64,000 nucleotides of DNA, taken from assembly GCA_900541065.1 (NCBI GenBank), contig UQIE01000006.1, positions 1 through 64,000 of the forward strand. Direction: 5' to 3'. Below are positions 39,395 through 50,076 of this stretch, piece by piece. The position numbers and the translations under genes are program-made. The notes beneath the pieces are model-generated. The model was given only the letters and a program-made list of their open reading frames with translations, had not been told where the DNA came from and made no database searches. Source of the stretch: an uncultured Collinsella sp. Lineage in GTDB: Bacteria; Actinomycetota; Coriobacteriia; Coriobacteriales; Coriobacteriaceae. Each line of letters begins with the position of its first letter. Within the stretch, counting starts at the first letter, position 1.

Positions 39395-39494
39395 GGCGCG
39401 CTGAGGTGCCCGAGATTGCCCCGAAAGAGGAGCGAAGCGTACTTGGGTACGCGAGCGACGGTTTGAGGGGCAAGGTCGGGTGCTTCAGCGCGCC
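39395..39494 (-). repeat. 100-bp hairpin covering the copA stop codon
   Basis: GGCGCGCTGAGG...TTGCCCC (39395-39422) pairs imperfectly with GGGGCAAGGTCGGG...CAGCGCGCC (to 39494). Inside, GCGTAC and GTACGC form a tip hairpin. The right arm includes the last codons and TGA of copA. It could set the ratio of copA to copZ mRNA. Confidence 0.65.
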
Positions 39495-41827
39495 GTCTTA
39501 GGCTTAAAGGTTCGCAGGCGCAGGGCATTGCTTACGACGCACACGCTCGACAGGCTCATTGCCGCCGCGCCGAACATCGGCGAGAGCTGCCATCCGGTGA
39601 GCGGGAAGAACACGCCCGCCGCCAGCGGAATGCCGATGCCGTTGTAGAACAGTGCCCAGAACAGGTCCTGCTTGATGTTGCGGATCGTGGCGCGCGAAAG
39701 CTCGATGGCGCGGGCGACGTCCATGAGGTCGCTGCGCATGAGTACCACGTCGGCGCCCTCCTTGGCGATGTCGGCGCCGGTGCCGATAGCGAGGCCCACG
39801 TCGGAGCGCGCCAGGGCGGGGGAGTCGTTGATGCCGTCGCCCACCATGGCGACCTTGCCGCCCGCATCCTGCAGTTCGCGCACGTGACGTTCCTTGTCGG
39901 CGGGCAGGACGTCGGCGATAACCTGTTCGCTGGTGAGTCCCACGCGGCGAGCGATGGCCTCGGCCGTCACGCGGTTGTCGCCGGTGAGCATGCGCACGTC
40001 GACGCCGAGCTTGCGGAGCGCGGCGATTGCCTCGGCGCTCGTCTCTTTGACCTCGTCAGCCACGGCGATGGTACCAACGAGTTCGCCGTTCTTGGCAAAG
40101 AACAGCGGCGTTTTGCCCTCGGTAGCAAATTGCTCGGCAAGACCGGCGGGCACCCCTGCGCCCAGCTCGTTCATCAGACGAACGTTGCCGGCTGCGATGA
40201 CATTCTGCCCCTCGCGCGCCGTGACGCCGCGACCGGGCACGGCGGCAAAGTCCTCGACCATGCGTGCGACGATTCCGCGCGTCTCGCACTCGGCCATAAT
40301 CGCCTCGGCCAGTGGGTGCTCACTCTGGCGCTCTAGTGCGGCGGCAAGCTTGAGCAGCGCCTTTTCACTCATGGTGGGCGAACCGTCGGCACGCACGGCT
40401 GCTACGATGTCGGTCACAGCCGGTTTGCCGCGGGTGACGGTGCCGGTCTTATCGAGCACCACAGTGCCCACGTTGCGCAGATTCTCCAGCGCCTCGGCGC
40501 TCTTAAACAGGATGCCCATCTCGGCGCCCTTGCCGGTGCCCACCATAATGGCGACGGGCGTGGCCAGGCCCAGCGCGCACGGGCAGCTGATCACCAACAC
40601 GGCCACGGCGGAGGTGAGCGCCTCGTTCACGCTGCCGGTCAGCGCCATCCACACCGCAAAGGTCACGGCCGAGATCGCAAACACCACGGGCACAAACACG
40701 CCGGCGACTTTATCGGCCATGCGGGCGATGGGCGCCTTGGTGGCGTTGGCGTCCTCGACAAGCTGGATGATTTTGGCGAGCGACGTGTCGGTGCCCACGC
40801 GCGTGGCGCGGAAGGTAAACGATCCGGTGCGGTTGACCGTGGCGGCGTTGACGGTGTCGCCGGCGGTCTTTTCCACGGGGATGGACTCGCCGGTGAGCGC
40901 GCTCTCGTCCACGGCCGAGCTACCCTCGAGCACCACGCCGTCGACAGGGATGGACTCTCCGGGGCGCACGCGCAGCACTTGGCCGGGAAGGATGCTGTCG
41001 ACGTCGACGGTGGTTTCGGTACCGTTGTCGGCCACGATGGTCGCGGTCTTGGGCGCCAGGTCGATCAGCGCCTCGATAGCGCCGCCGGTCTTGGACTTGC
41101 TGCGCGTCTCGAGGTATTTGCCCACGGTGACGAGCGACAGAATCGTGCCGGCGCTCTCAAAGTACAGGTTGTCCATGCCCGTCATCATAGCCTCGTGGAC
41201 CTGCCCGGCGGCCAGCTGGTCGGCCATGATGAACATAGCGTAGAGCGACCAGGCGATCGACGCGGTGGCGCCGACGGCGATGAGGGCGTCCATGGTGGGC
41301 GCGCCGTGCACGAGTGATTTGAAGCCGTTGATAAAGTACGCGTCGTTGACGTAGACGATGGGGATGAGCAGGACGAGCTCGGTGAGCGCCAGCGTCATGC
41401 TGTGGGTGTGGTCGGTGAAGACGCTGGGCAGCGGCCAGCCGAGCATGTGTCCCATGCCTATGTAGAACAGCGGAATGAGAAAGATGATTGAGATGATGAG
41501 TCGGGTGCGCATAGCGGAGGCAGTGGCCTCTAGCTTTTTGGTGGGCGACTCCATATGGGTGGCTCCGGATCTGGCTTGCGCGTTGCCGCTTGAGTTGGCG
41601 GCATCGGTGCCCGTGCTGACGGGCGAGGCCGAATAGCCCGCGCGGTCGACGGCGGTGCAGATATCGTCGGGGGAGACCTGCGCGGGGTCATAGTCGACCA
41701 TCATGGAACCGGCGAGCAGGTTGACCGCGACGCTTTGGACGCCGTCGAGCTTGCTCACGGCGCGGTCCACGTGCGCCTGGCAAGCGGCGCATGTCATGCC
41801 GCCCACGTCGAACTTATCTTGAGCCAT
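39485..41827 (-). CDS. copA: Copper-exporting P1B-type ATPase
   Basis: A 780-residue membrane pump. The N-terminal HMA domain has GMTCAACQAHV (residues about 9-18). Eight transmembrane helices are expected; the transport motif SCPCALGL is near residue 414, the phosphorylation site DKTGTVTRG near 457 and the hinge GDGINDSPALARSDVG near 660. CPC marks it as a Cu(I) exporter. A stretch of about 45 residues after the HMA domain (STGTDAANSSGNAQARSG) is a linker. It is the first gene of the operon; AAAGGAG precedes its ATG. Confidence 0.95.
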   Translation of the reverse strand: MAQDKFDVGGMTCAACQAHVDRAVSKLDGVQSVAVNLLAGSMMVDYDPAQVSPDDICTAVDRAGYSASPVSTGTDAANSSGNAQARSGATHMESPTKKLEATASAMRTRLIISIIFLIPLFYIGMGHMLGWPLPSVFTDHTHSMTLALTELVLLIPIVYVNDAYFINGFKSLVHGAPTMDALIAVGATASIAWSLYAMFIMADQLAAGQVHEAMMTGMDNLYFESAGTILSLVTVGKYLETRSKSKTGGAIEALIDLAPKTATIVADNGTETTVDVDSILPGQVLRVRPGESIPVDGVVLEGSSAVDESALTGESIPVEKTAGDTVNAATVNRTGSFTFRATRVGTDTSLAKIIQLVEDANATKAPIARMADKVAGVFVPVVFAISAVTFAVWMALTGSVNEALTSAVAVLVISCPCALGLATPVAIMVGTGKGAEMGILFKSAEALENLRNVGTVVLDKTGTVTRGKPAVTDIVAAVRADGSPTMSEKALLKLAAALERQSEHPLAEAIMAECETRGIVARMVEDFAAVPGRGVTAREGQNVIAAGNVRLMNELGAGVPAGLAEQFATEGKTPLFFAKNGELVGTIAVADEVKETSAEAIAALRKLGVDVRMLTGDNRVTAEAIARRVGLTSEQVIADVLPADKERHVRELQDAGGKVAMVGDGINDSPALARSDVGLAIGTGADIAKEGADVVLMRSDLMDVARAIELSRATIRNIKQDLFWALFYNGIGIPLAAGVFFPLTGWQLSPMFGAAAMSLSSVCVVSNALRLRTFKPKTAR

Positions 41828-41874
41828 GGCTTCTCCTTTCTGTGGCGTAGTGTTGGAATTGTTAACCTGCCGAT

Positions 41875-41905
41875 ACTATACACCCATACCCCCTGGGGGT
41901 GTCCA
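41875..41905 (-). promoter_or_regulatory. copA promoter with CsoR-type operator
   Basis: ACCCCCTGGGGGT (41888-41900) is a perfect palindrome, with ATACCCCCTGGGGGTGT around it, the GC-tract form known for CsoR operators. On the minus strand, TGGACA (41905-41900) and TATAGT (41880-41875) are 19 bp apart and flank the operator. Confidence 0.7.
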
Positions 41906-41980
41906 GTGGAGATTGAAATGTATGACATTCTGGTATTGGTCGAGGTGATAGCCAGGTCGGCGGACCGTAGCCGGTCTAAT

Positions 41981-42198
41981 GTCTCAATCTGTAACAACTA
42001 GACCCGTTTTTGTCGAGTAACTGTTACAGATCGAGACATTACATCGAGCCACAACTTAACGTCTCAACCTGTAACGCCTAAGGACCGTTTTTCCTGCTAG
42101 ATGTTACAGATCGAGACAAACCGTCCGCGGTCAACTCAAATGTCTTGATTTGTAACATCTAGAGAGGTTTTTGACCCCTTACTGTTACAGATCGAGAC
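41981..42198. repeat. Family A cluster of three 57-bp palindromes
   Basis: Units are 41981-42037, 42061-42117 and 42142-42198 (80 and 81 bp apart). The last is followed by ATTGCCGGGGAGG. It lies in the 413-bp gap between copA and the kinase gene, closer to the kinase 3' end. Confidence 0.92.
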
Positions 42199-42240
42199 AA
42201 TTGCCGGGGAGGGGTCCCGTCACGGCAAGACGCCCGCCGC

Positions 42241-44325
42241 CTAGATACAGAACCCGGGGATCACACAGGTTAGCTTGCTTGGCTTTTCCGCAGGCGTTGC
42301 GTACGTAAAGACGTCGCCGTCGTGCCCCACGCGGTTCATATAGAGCGTGCCTTCGCTCTCCGATGTGTCGGGGCTCACCGTGCGCTCCCACCAACAGGTG
42401 TCCTTGCCCTTCCACTGGCGGACCATCGTCTCGTTCGTGGAATACGGGCTCACCTTGAGCTCGCGGAAGAGCTGATACTCCCTGCCCTCGCCGTTGTAGA
42501 TGTCTGCCAGGTAGTGATAGCCCTCGGTAAACGAATCGGGCGGTTGCGTACCGCACAGCTCGACCATGGCGGGCAGCCAAAGGGTTGCGGGCAACTCGCT
42601 CAGGCACGATGCGCTGTTGGCGGCGCCCACATTGTTCGAGACCTTCTTGACCCCTTTAATGAGTGCGCGCAACTCGTTGGGCAGCAGCTTAAGGCCGTCG
42701 CCGTTGAGCCATTCCCGCAGCTCGCAATCTGCCCAGCCGGCGCTCGGCGGTTCAGCCGCAGCGTTGCGCTCGGCAATACCCGCGTCGAACATAAACGTTA
42801 GTCCGGCCTTGCCCGTCCCGTCCAGAAGCTCATCGTGGCGGATGCCCACAAGCTGCGCGCCAACCTGCAGCCCGTTGGTGAGCGTGACACGCTTGGTACA
42901 CGGATAGGGGATATGCCCATCGGCATCGAGCAGATGATAGCGCCTGGCAATCTCGCGTGCCTCGCTACGGGTCTCGGTGGCCTTAATCTTGAGCGAAATC
43001 TCCTGCAGCTGATCCCAAGTGTAGTCGTCAAGTGAACTGCGGATGCCGTCCAGGTAGTCGGGGATGCCAAAGCCATGGGTTGCCGCCCCGATAACGCCTA
43101 GCCCCGCAACGGCTGCGACAACGCCACCGATAATAAAGCGGCGGCGGGTCATGGCATCGTGCCGGGCCTGCTCCAGGATCTCTCTCGCGCGCTCGCCGGC
43201 GACGTCGACCTTAAGGTGCGTACCGGAGTCGATGTCAATTGCGGTGTCACTGCCCGCGCCCTCGCGGCCCTCGGATTCGGCATCGGTGAGGTATGCCGAG
43301 AGCACCTCGAGCATCTGCTGTTCGGTGGGACGATCACGCTGCTCGACTGAGATGCCTTTCATGATGATTTGGACGAGCGCCTCGTCGTCACTGCATCGCG
43401 GCTCGAGCGGCGCCGGCTTGGTCTTGGTCTTTATGAGGTAGAACGAACCGGTTGCCGCGGCACCCGTCGACTCCACATCGAACGGTTTGCGACCGCTGTA
43501 GAGCTGGTACAGAATGCTCGAAAGCGCGTAGACATCGATTGCCGGCGAGCGGCGAAGGGCCGCGATGCCTTCGATATCCTGCGTGAGCATCTCGGGCGCG
43601 GCGTATGCGGGCGTGGCAAAGCGCCAGATGTCGGCGCGCCGGGTGATCGTGTCATCGCCGAGGGCCATGGTCGCGGAGCCCATGTCGATGAGGCAGGGGT
43701 CAAAGGAGCAATCGACGATCTGCTGCTCGAGCGTTCGACTGGTGGTACGGAACATGATATTGGCGGGCGACAGGTCGCGATGGACGACCGGATTTACGAG
43801 TCCCTGGGTCACCAGGAGTGCGCGAAGCACGGCGTTTCCAACGGCGGCCACCATCTGGGTGGTTAGCCCGCCCGAGGCATCGTGCGGAAGCAAGGGCAGC
43901 GCCTGCTTGAGCGAGGTGCCCTCGACCCACTCCATGAGGATGAGCGGGTCGTCCTCGCACGATCCATAGCCATAGACGCGCGGAAATCCGCGCAGGTGCG
44001 AGACAGTGCACAGATGACGGTACTCCTCGAACAGCGCGGCGGTATTGGCCAGGTGCGCAGCCGCTTGCTCGGCGGAGCGGTCGGGGGCTTGGCCGGAAAG
44101 GATGGCATTGTCCTTGAGTAGCTTGACGGCAAAGACCTCGCCGCTCGTGTTGGTCGCGCGCAGCACGTGCCCGATGTTGCCGTTGTTGCGGTGGGCCGTC
44201 TGGAGAATAAGCGTCATAAACCGACGCTTGGCGTCGTCCTCGGCGCTGGGGTCGACCGCCACGGCGGTATCGAACGTATCGAGACGGACGAGTTTGTCGC
44301 CATAGGCGCTATCGGTAGTATCCAT
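42241..44325 (-). CDS. Serine/threonine protein kinase with C-terminal DUF6273-like domain
   Basis: A 694-residue protein. The kinase domain covers about residues 25-330: VAL-type Lys in FAVKLLKDN, catalytic loop HRDLSPANIMF near 180, and DMGSATMA in place of the usual DFG. One transmembrane helix (FIIGGVVAAVAGLGVIGAA, about 395-415) leads to a C-terminal domain with WWERTVSPD and FTYATP, resembling the DUF6273 domain found on secreted or membrane proteins. It is probably a membrane receptor kinase. An FHA-domain gene lies upstream in the same direction. ATG 44325 with AAAGGAA is preferred over the earlier in-frame ATG. Confidence 0.85.
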   Translation of the reverse strand: MDTTDSAYGDKLVRLDTFDTAVAVDPSAEDDAKRRFMTLILQTAHRNNGNIGHVLRATNTSGEVFAVKLLKDNAILSGQAPDRSAEQAAAHLANTAALFEEYRHLCTVSHLRGFPRVYGYGSCEDDPLILMEWVEGTSLKQALPLLPHDASGGLTTQMVAAVGNAVLRALLVTQGLVNPVVHRDLSPANIMFRTTSRTLEQQIVDCSFDPCLIDMGSATMALGDDTITRRADIWRFATPAYAAPEMLTQDIEGIAALRRSPAIDVYALSSILYQLYSGRKPFDVESTGAAATGSFYLIKTKTKPAPLEPRCSDDEALVQIIMKGISVEQRDRPTEQQMLEVLSAYLTDAESEGREGAGSDTAIDIDSGTHLKVDVAGERAREILEQARHDAMTRRRFIIGGVVAAVAGLGVIGAATHGFGIPDYLDGIRSSLDDYTWDQLQEISLKIKATETRSEAREIARRYHLLDADGHIPYPCTKRVTLTNGLQVGAQLVGIRHDELLDGTGKAGLTFMFDAGIAERNAAAEPPSAGWADCELREWLNGDGLKLLPNELRALIKGVKKVSNNVGAANSASCLSELPATLWLPAMVELCGTQPPDSFTEGYHYLADIYNGEGREYQLFRELKVSPYSTNETMVRQWKGKDTCWWERTVSPDTSESEGTLYMNRVGHDGDVFTYATPAEKPSKLTCVIPGFCI

Positions 44326-44496
44326 GGCGTTCCTTTGTCTGGCATGGGTTGCCGCACGTTTACGCGAGCAGTGCGGATATCGGTAAAGTACCATGATAGC
44401 CGCACTGCCCACGTATACCGCTGAGCATTGTCGTTTACGACACAGAAGGTAGAAGACGAAAGACGGACGGCGACCGTCTTCCGATCGCTGTCCGTG

Positions 44497-45459
44497 CTAG
44501 TCCACAATGACAAGGAATGTCGTGTAGAGACCCAGATGGAGCCTGTCGCTGTTGGCGATTTCCACGGGGGGATAGACTTTGCCGGGTTCGCGTTGGTCGC
44601 GCGGCGGCTCAATCACAATATCGCCGTCGCCCGCGCCCGATTCGAGCACTGTGCCGTTGGTCGATCCAAGGCCCTGGGCGTACCAGTGCTCACCCTCGAG
44701 CCAAATGCGAAGATGCTCGCGCGAGGCGTCGGCGCCTACATCGGTGATGCTGGGCGAGGTTTTGGGCAAAGAACCAATCACGGTGCCGCGCGGATCGCGT
44801 GTGAGGGGATGGATTTGCATGTCGGCGCAGTTGTCGGCATGGGTTCTGAGCAGACCGAGGTTGGGAGCGACGGTGTGCGGCTGCTCCAGGCTGCTCATAA
44901 AGCCGCGTCCGACGGTAGTTTCGGTGGTGCCAAAGTGCCCGCCCGTCTTGCTGGCGCAAAAGCGCTCGACGGTGGTCACGCCCTGAACGGGATCGGCGAG
45001 CGCCCCCGTTGCCACAAAGAGCATAAGGTAAAGCGTGCTTTTCTCGCGCACGGCATTGCCGTCAAAGTTGTCGATGCGATTGAGGGCATTTGCATATAGG
45101 CGGCTGTCCAGCTTGTAGCTGGCGAGAGCCGACATCATTTCGTTGGCGGCCGGACCGCGATAGTGCTCGGCGATTGCCCGATAGGCGGACTCGCCGCCGC
45201 CGAGCTTGCTGCAGATTGCCGAGGAAAGGTTGAGCGTGGTGACGGTAAAGTCGCTGTAGATGGAGGGCGCGCACTGGTCAGGCTTGCGATGGACGATGTA
45301 ACGGGTGAGATACGAGCGGTTGGAAGAGCATTTCTCGAGCAGGGTACTGCCGAGATAAGAGTTTCCATTGATGAGCATTCGGGCGATCTCGAGATGTTTA
45401 AGACCGCCGAACGAGCGAATATCGTTATAGAGGACCGAGCAAGGCGTCTCTGCTGCCAC
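44497..45459 (-). CDS. FHA-domain protein, likely kinase partner
   Basis: A 320-residue protein. The C-terminal FHA domain (about residues 230-320) has the phosphothreonine-binding signature SREHLRIW...GSTNGTVLESG. The N-terminal 200 residues are helical and not recognised; no membrane segment is seen. GTG 45459 is chosen as start because AAAGGAGG lies 6 bases upstream. The kinase gene follows 171 bp downstream in the same direction, so the FHA protein is probably a substrate or adaptor of that kinase. Confidence 0.82.
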   Translation of the reverse strand: MAAETPCSVLYNDIRSFGGLKHLEIARMLINGNSYLGSTLLEKCSSNRSYLTRYIVHRKPDQCAPSIYSDFTVTTLNLSSAICSKLGGGESAYRAIAEHYRGPAANEMMSALASYKLDSRLYANALNRIDNFDGNAVREKSTLYLMLFVATGALADPVQGVTTVERFCASKTGGHFGTTETTVGRGFMSSLEQPHTVAPNLGLLRTHADNCADMQIHPLTRDPRGTVIGSLPKTSPSITDVGADASREHLRIWLEGEHWYAQGLGSTNGTVLESGAGDGDIVIEPPRDQREPGKVYPPVEIANSDRLHLGLYTTFLVIVD

Positions 45460-45638
45460 GGATACCTCCTTTGATTGCTTCCTAGCCAATATGGCGATAG
45501 GAATTAATGGCCCCCGGTGGGCGACGTATTAAATGGCTGCGCAATATATAGCGTAACCAAAGCAACATTATAGGCCACATGTTCGAAATTGCAGGAAGAC
45601 CGAGAGATTTTGGTTGGACTGAACGGAAATCCCCCTCT

Positions 45639-45695
45639 GTCTTGTTCTATAACATTTGGACCCGGTTTTGCCCTGCATCTGTTACAGATTGACAC
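45639..45695. repeat. Family A single 57-bp palindrome
   Basis: The most diverged unit (GTCTTGTTCTATAAC to GTTACAGATTGACAC), yet still exactly 57 bp. It lies in the 507-bp gap between the FHA and helicase genes. In the remainder (45696-45966) I see only a weak TGCGC/GCGCA stem (45871-45900) before the helicase. Confidence 0.8.
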
Positions 45696-45966
45696 AATCG
45701 GCCAGGCCCACCTCGTCCGCCTCGTCATCTGTGGTTTACGTGGGGGCATGCGAAGCGCGGGTATACTAACCGGCGGCGAATCTGCTCCATCGCTTAGAGC
45801 TGCTGCGTCTGGACGGCGCGTGATAGGGCTGCCAAAGCGATCGCCAGCGTGCTGAGCAACGTCCTCTCTGTGCGCACCTGTTTTTGTATGTATTAGCGCA
45901 CTACCAAGCACGCTCGCGCGGCCGCATGCCGTGCCCATAACGCGTGCAGATAAGGAACAACAACAT

Positions 45967-48135
<2,169 letters not shown>

Positions 48136-48167
48136 CATACGCATCGCACGCTAGAGCGAGGCGAACT

Positions 48168-48203
48168 AAGGGCCCCGAGCAACTACGCTCGGGGCCCTTT
48201 TTG
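48168..48203 (+). terminator. Terminator after the helicase gene
   Basis: AAGGGCCCCGAG pairs perfectly with CTCGGGGCCCTT, followed by TTT. The last Ts are also the start of the family C element. Confidence 0.88.
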
Positions 48204-48345
48204 GTGCAATGGGGCCAGGTTAATCTGCATCAACGTCTTGAAGTTGCGGTGGAATACGGACTGTTTTGGCCTTTTGAGCGGCTTTGCAGTCCCTATTTCA
48301 CCGCAACTCATGATTGGTGCAAACAAACCTGACCCCATTGCACCA
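48200..48345. repeat. Family C palindrome interrupted by a family B unit
   Basis: The left half TTGGTGCAATGGGGCCAGG...CTGCATCAA (48200-48232) and the right half TTGGTGCAAACAAACCTGAC...TGCACCA (48314-48345) correspond to the intact copy at 38615. Between them lie 81 bp that contain a complete family B unit. Confidence 0.8.
48241..48309. repeat. Family B 69-bp palindrome nested in family C
   Basis: The left arm AAGTTGCGGTGGAATAC and the right arm ending CTATTTCACCGCAACTC (one mismatch and one G-U pair) enclose a 23-base centre. It sits in the middle of a family C element, with short extra sequences CGTCTTG and ATGA at its sides. Confidence 0.85.
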
Positions 48346-48355
48346 GAGCAAGGAG

Positions 48356-48396
48356 TGTCCCCGGGTGCCGGCAGAAAAGGAACGTCCCTAAGTGCC
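48356..48396. repeat. Family E variant, inverted
   Basis: GTGTCCCCGGGTGCCGGC, then AAAAGGAACGTCCCTAAGTG, is the reverse complement of the variant at 3069-3110. It lies in the 456-bp gap before the PTS operon. Confidence 0.6.
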
Positions 48397-48479
48397 GCCT
48401 AAATACCGTTCATCGGTCATAATGGTTGCTCCGGCTTTGGACTTGGTCTACAATAGCTCCCGTCAAAAGAAATGCGGAA

Positions 48480-48511
48480 GGTTACCGAGTCCCTCGGACG
48501 TGGGCCTAACC
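48480..48511 (+). promoter_or_regulatory. Possible antiterminator-binding hairpin of the PTS operon
   Basis: GGTTA (48480-48484) pairs with TAACC (48507-48511), and an inner stem CCGAG/CTCGG leaves asymmetric internal loops. This is the general shape of ribonucleic antiterminator targets of BglG-family proteins, one of which is encoded 600 bp downstream. No overlapping terminator with a T-run was found. Confidence 0.35.
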
Positions 48512-48591
48512 AAAGTCTTTGAACGGGTGTGTCTCTATGGATGCATTCGCTTGATTTTGGTTGGGCTATATTTATGAAGGGACATGCCACC

Positions 48592-49104
48592 ATGGGTTTC
48601 TTTTCTCGCCTGATGGGCGGTTCGGATGAGCAGAAGACTGCAACTTCCGAGTTCGAAATCCTCGCTCCCGTTTCTGGCGAGCTTGTTCATCTAGAAAATA
48701 CCAATGACCCCGCTTTTAGCAGCCGTGCCGTGGGCGATGGCGTTGCCGTGGTTCCCCAAGAGGGAACGGTGTGCGCTCCTGTTTCCGGCACCGTCGCGGC
48801 GCTGTTTCCGACTGAGCACGCGCTGGGCATCATGTCCGACGACAGCTCTGCTCAGGTGATGCTGCATATCGGAATCGACACTGTTAAGCTTGAGGGCAAG
48901 GGCTTCCATGCGCTTGTTGCTCAGGGTGACCATGTCGACGCGGGCCAGCCCCTCGTCGAGGTCGATTTCGACGCGGTCCGCGCCGCCGGCTTCGATCCCA
49001 CGGTCTTCGTTATCGTGTGCGAGCGCTCGGAGAACTCGACTCTTCGTGAGCATGCTTCCGGCCCTGTTGCTGTTAAAGAGCCTGTCGTCTGGCTTTCCGA
49101 GTAA
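48592..49104 (+). CDS. PTS glucose-family EIIA component
   Basis: A 170-residue cytoplasmic phosphocarrier of the glucose-glucoside PTS family. The phosphorylated His is His92 in VMLHIGIDTVKLEG, with His76 in FPTEHALGI as the second active-site His. It passes phosphate from HPr to the EIICB protein encoded at 50077. ATG 48592 with GAAGGG upstream is preferred to the in-frame ATG at 48574. It is the first gene of a four-gene alpha-glucoside uptake and hydrolysis cluster. Confidence 0.92.
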   Translation: MGFFSRLMGGSDEQKTATSEFEILAPVSGELVHLENTNDPAFSSRAVGDGVAVVPQEGTVCAPVSGTVAALFPTEHALGIMSDDSSAQVMLHIGIDTVKLEGKGFHALVAQGDHVDAGQPLVEVDFDAVRAAGFDPTVFVIVCERSENSTLREHASGPVAVKEPVVWLSE

Positions 49105-49122
49105 ATTCTTGTGGTGGGTACC

Positions 49123-49977
49123 GTGGTTATCAAGCGAGTTTTTAACAACAACGTCGCAATGGTCACTTCGGACGATGGCTCCGAGCTCATCGTCATCGGT
49201 CGAGGCCTCTGCTTTGGCCGTCATGCCGGCGATGCCATCGACGAGGCGTCGATCGAAAAGACCTACGCGTTGCAGGAGGGAACTTCTCAGGATTCGCGTA
49301 CGATTGACCGCTTGGCACATCTTTTGGAGTCCATCCCCACCGTCAACCTCGTGATTGCCGAGGACATTGTTCAGATGCTCCGTCGAGAGCTCAATGTTGA
49401 TATCAACGACAAGATTCTCATTGCTCTCGCAGACCATATCAGCCTTGCTTTGGAGCGCGAGCGCAAGGGCGTCTCCTGTGAGAATCCGTTGCTGCTCGAG
49501 ATCCAGCAGTTCTATCGCAAGGAGTATGCACTTGCGGGCCGTGCGCTGCAGATTATCAAGGAGTATATGGGCATCCAGATGAGCGAAGAAGAGCAGGGTT
49601 TTATTACGCTGCATATCGTCAACGCCACCATGCCGCAGCGCTCCGACCGTTTGATTGTTTCGGTCCAGCTTGTTCGCGACGTGCTCGCGATTGTTTCCAA
49701 GCGCTATGCTACGACCCTCGATGACACCTCGCTGCCTTACGAACGTTTCGTTCGTCACCTGCAGTTTTTCGCACAGCGAGCGCTCGATCCTACGGCAGGG
49801 CAAATCAACGGAGACGCGCTGTTCCGAATCGATGAAACGGCGTATCCCTGTGCATTCTCGTGCGCGGACGCCATAGCCGCCCACTTGTCGTCTACCTATA
49901 ACGTTGTCGTTACCGATGCTGAGAAGAGTTATCTCGCATATCACATTGTTAACCTGCTTGGAGAACCTGGTCTCTAG
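49123..49977 (+). CDS. BglG/LicT-family transcription antiterminator
   Basis: A 284-residue regulator. The N-terminal RNA-binding domain (VIKRVFNNNVAMVTSDDGSE, GRGLCFGRHAGD) matches LicT/GlcT co-antiterminators. Two PTS regulation domains follow, with conserved His residues in LADHISLAL, LHIVNATMP and RFVRHLQFF. It should stop transcription termination in the operon when the sugar is present, controlled by phosphorylation. GTG 49123 fits the family start; GTG 49111 and 49114 are possible alternatives. It lies 18 bp after the EIIA gene. Confidence 0.9.
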   Translation: MVIKRVFNNNVAMVTSDDGSELIVIGRGLCFGRHAGDAIDEASIEKTYALQEGTSQDSRTIDRLAHLLESIPTVNLVIAEDIVQMLRRELNVDINDKILIALADHISLALERERKGVSCENPLLLEIQQFYRKEYALAGRALQIIKEYMGIQMSEEEQGFITLHIVNATMPQRSDRLIVSVQLVRDVLAIVSKRYATTLDDTSLPYERFVRHLQFFAQRALDPTAGQINGDALFRIDETAYPCAFSCADAIAAHLSSTYNVVVTDAEKSYLAYHIVNLLGEPGL

Positions 49978-50076
49978 GCATAACGTGCCCACACATCGAT
50001 TGATATAAGGCAAGGCTCACGGTCTTGTCCAGGGCACATCTGTCTTAATTTGCGGAAAAGGAAGGGGAGTACCGCT

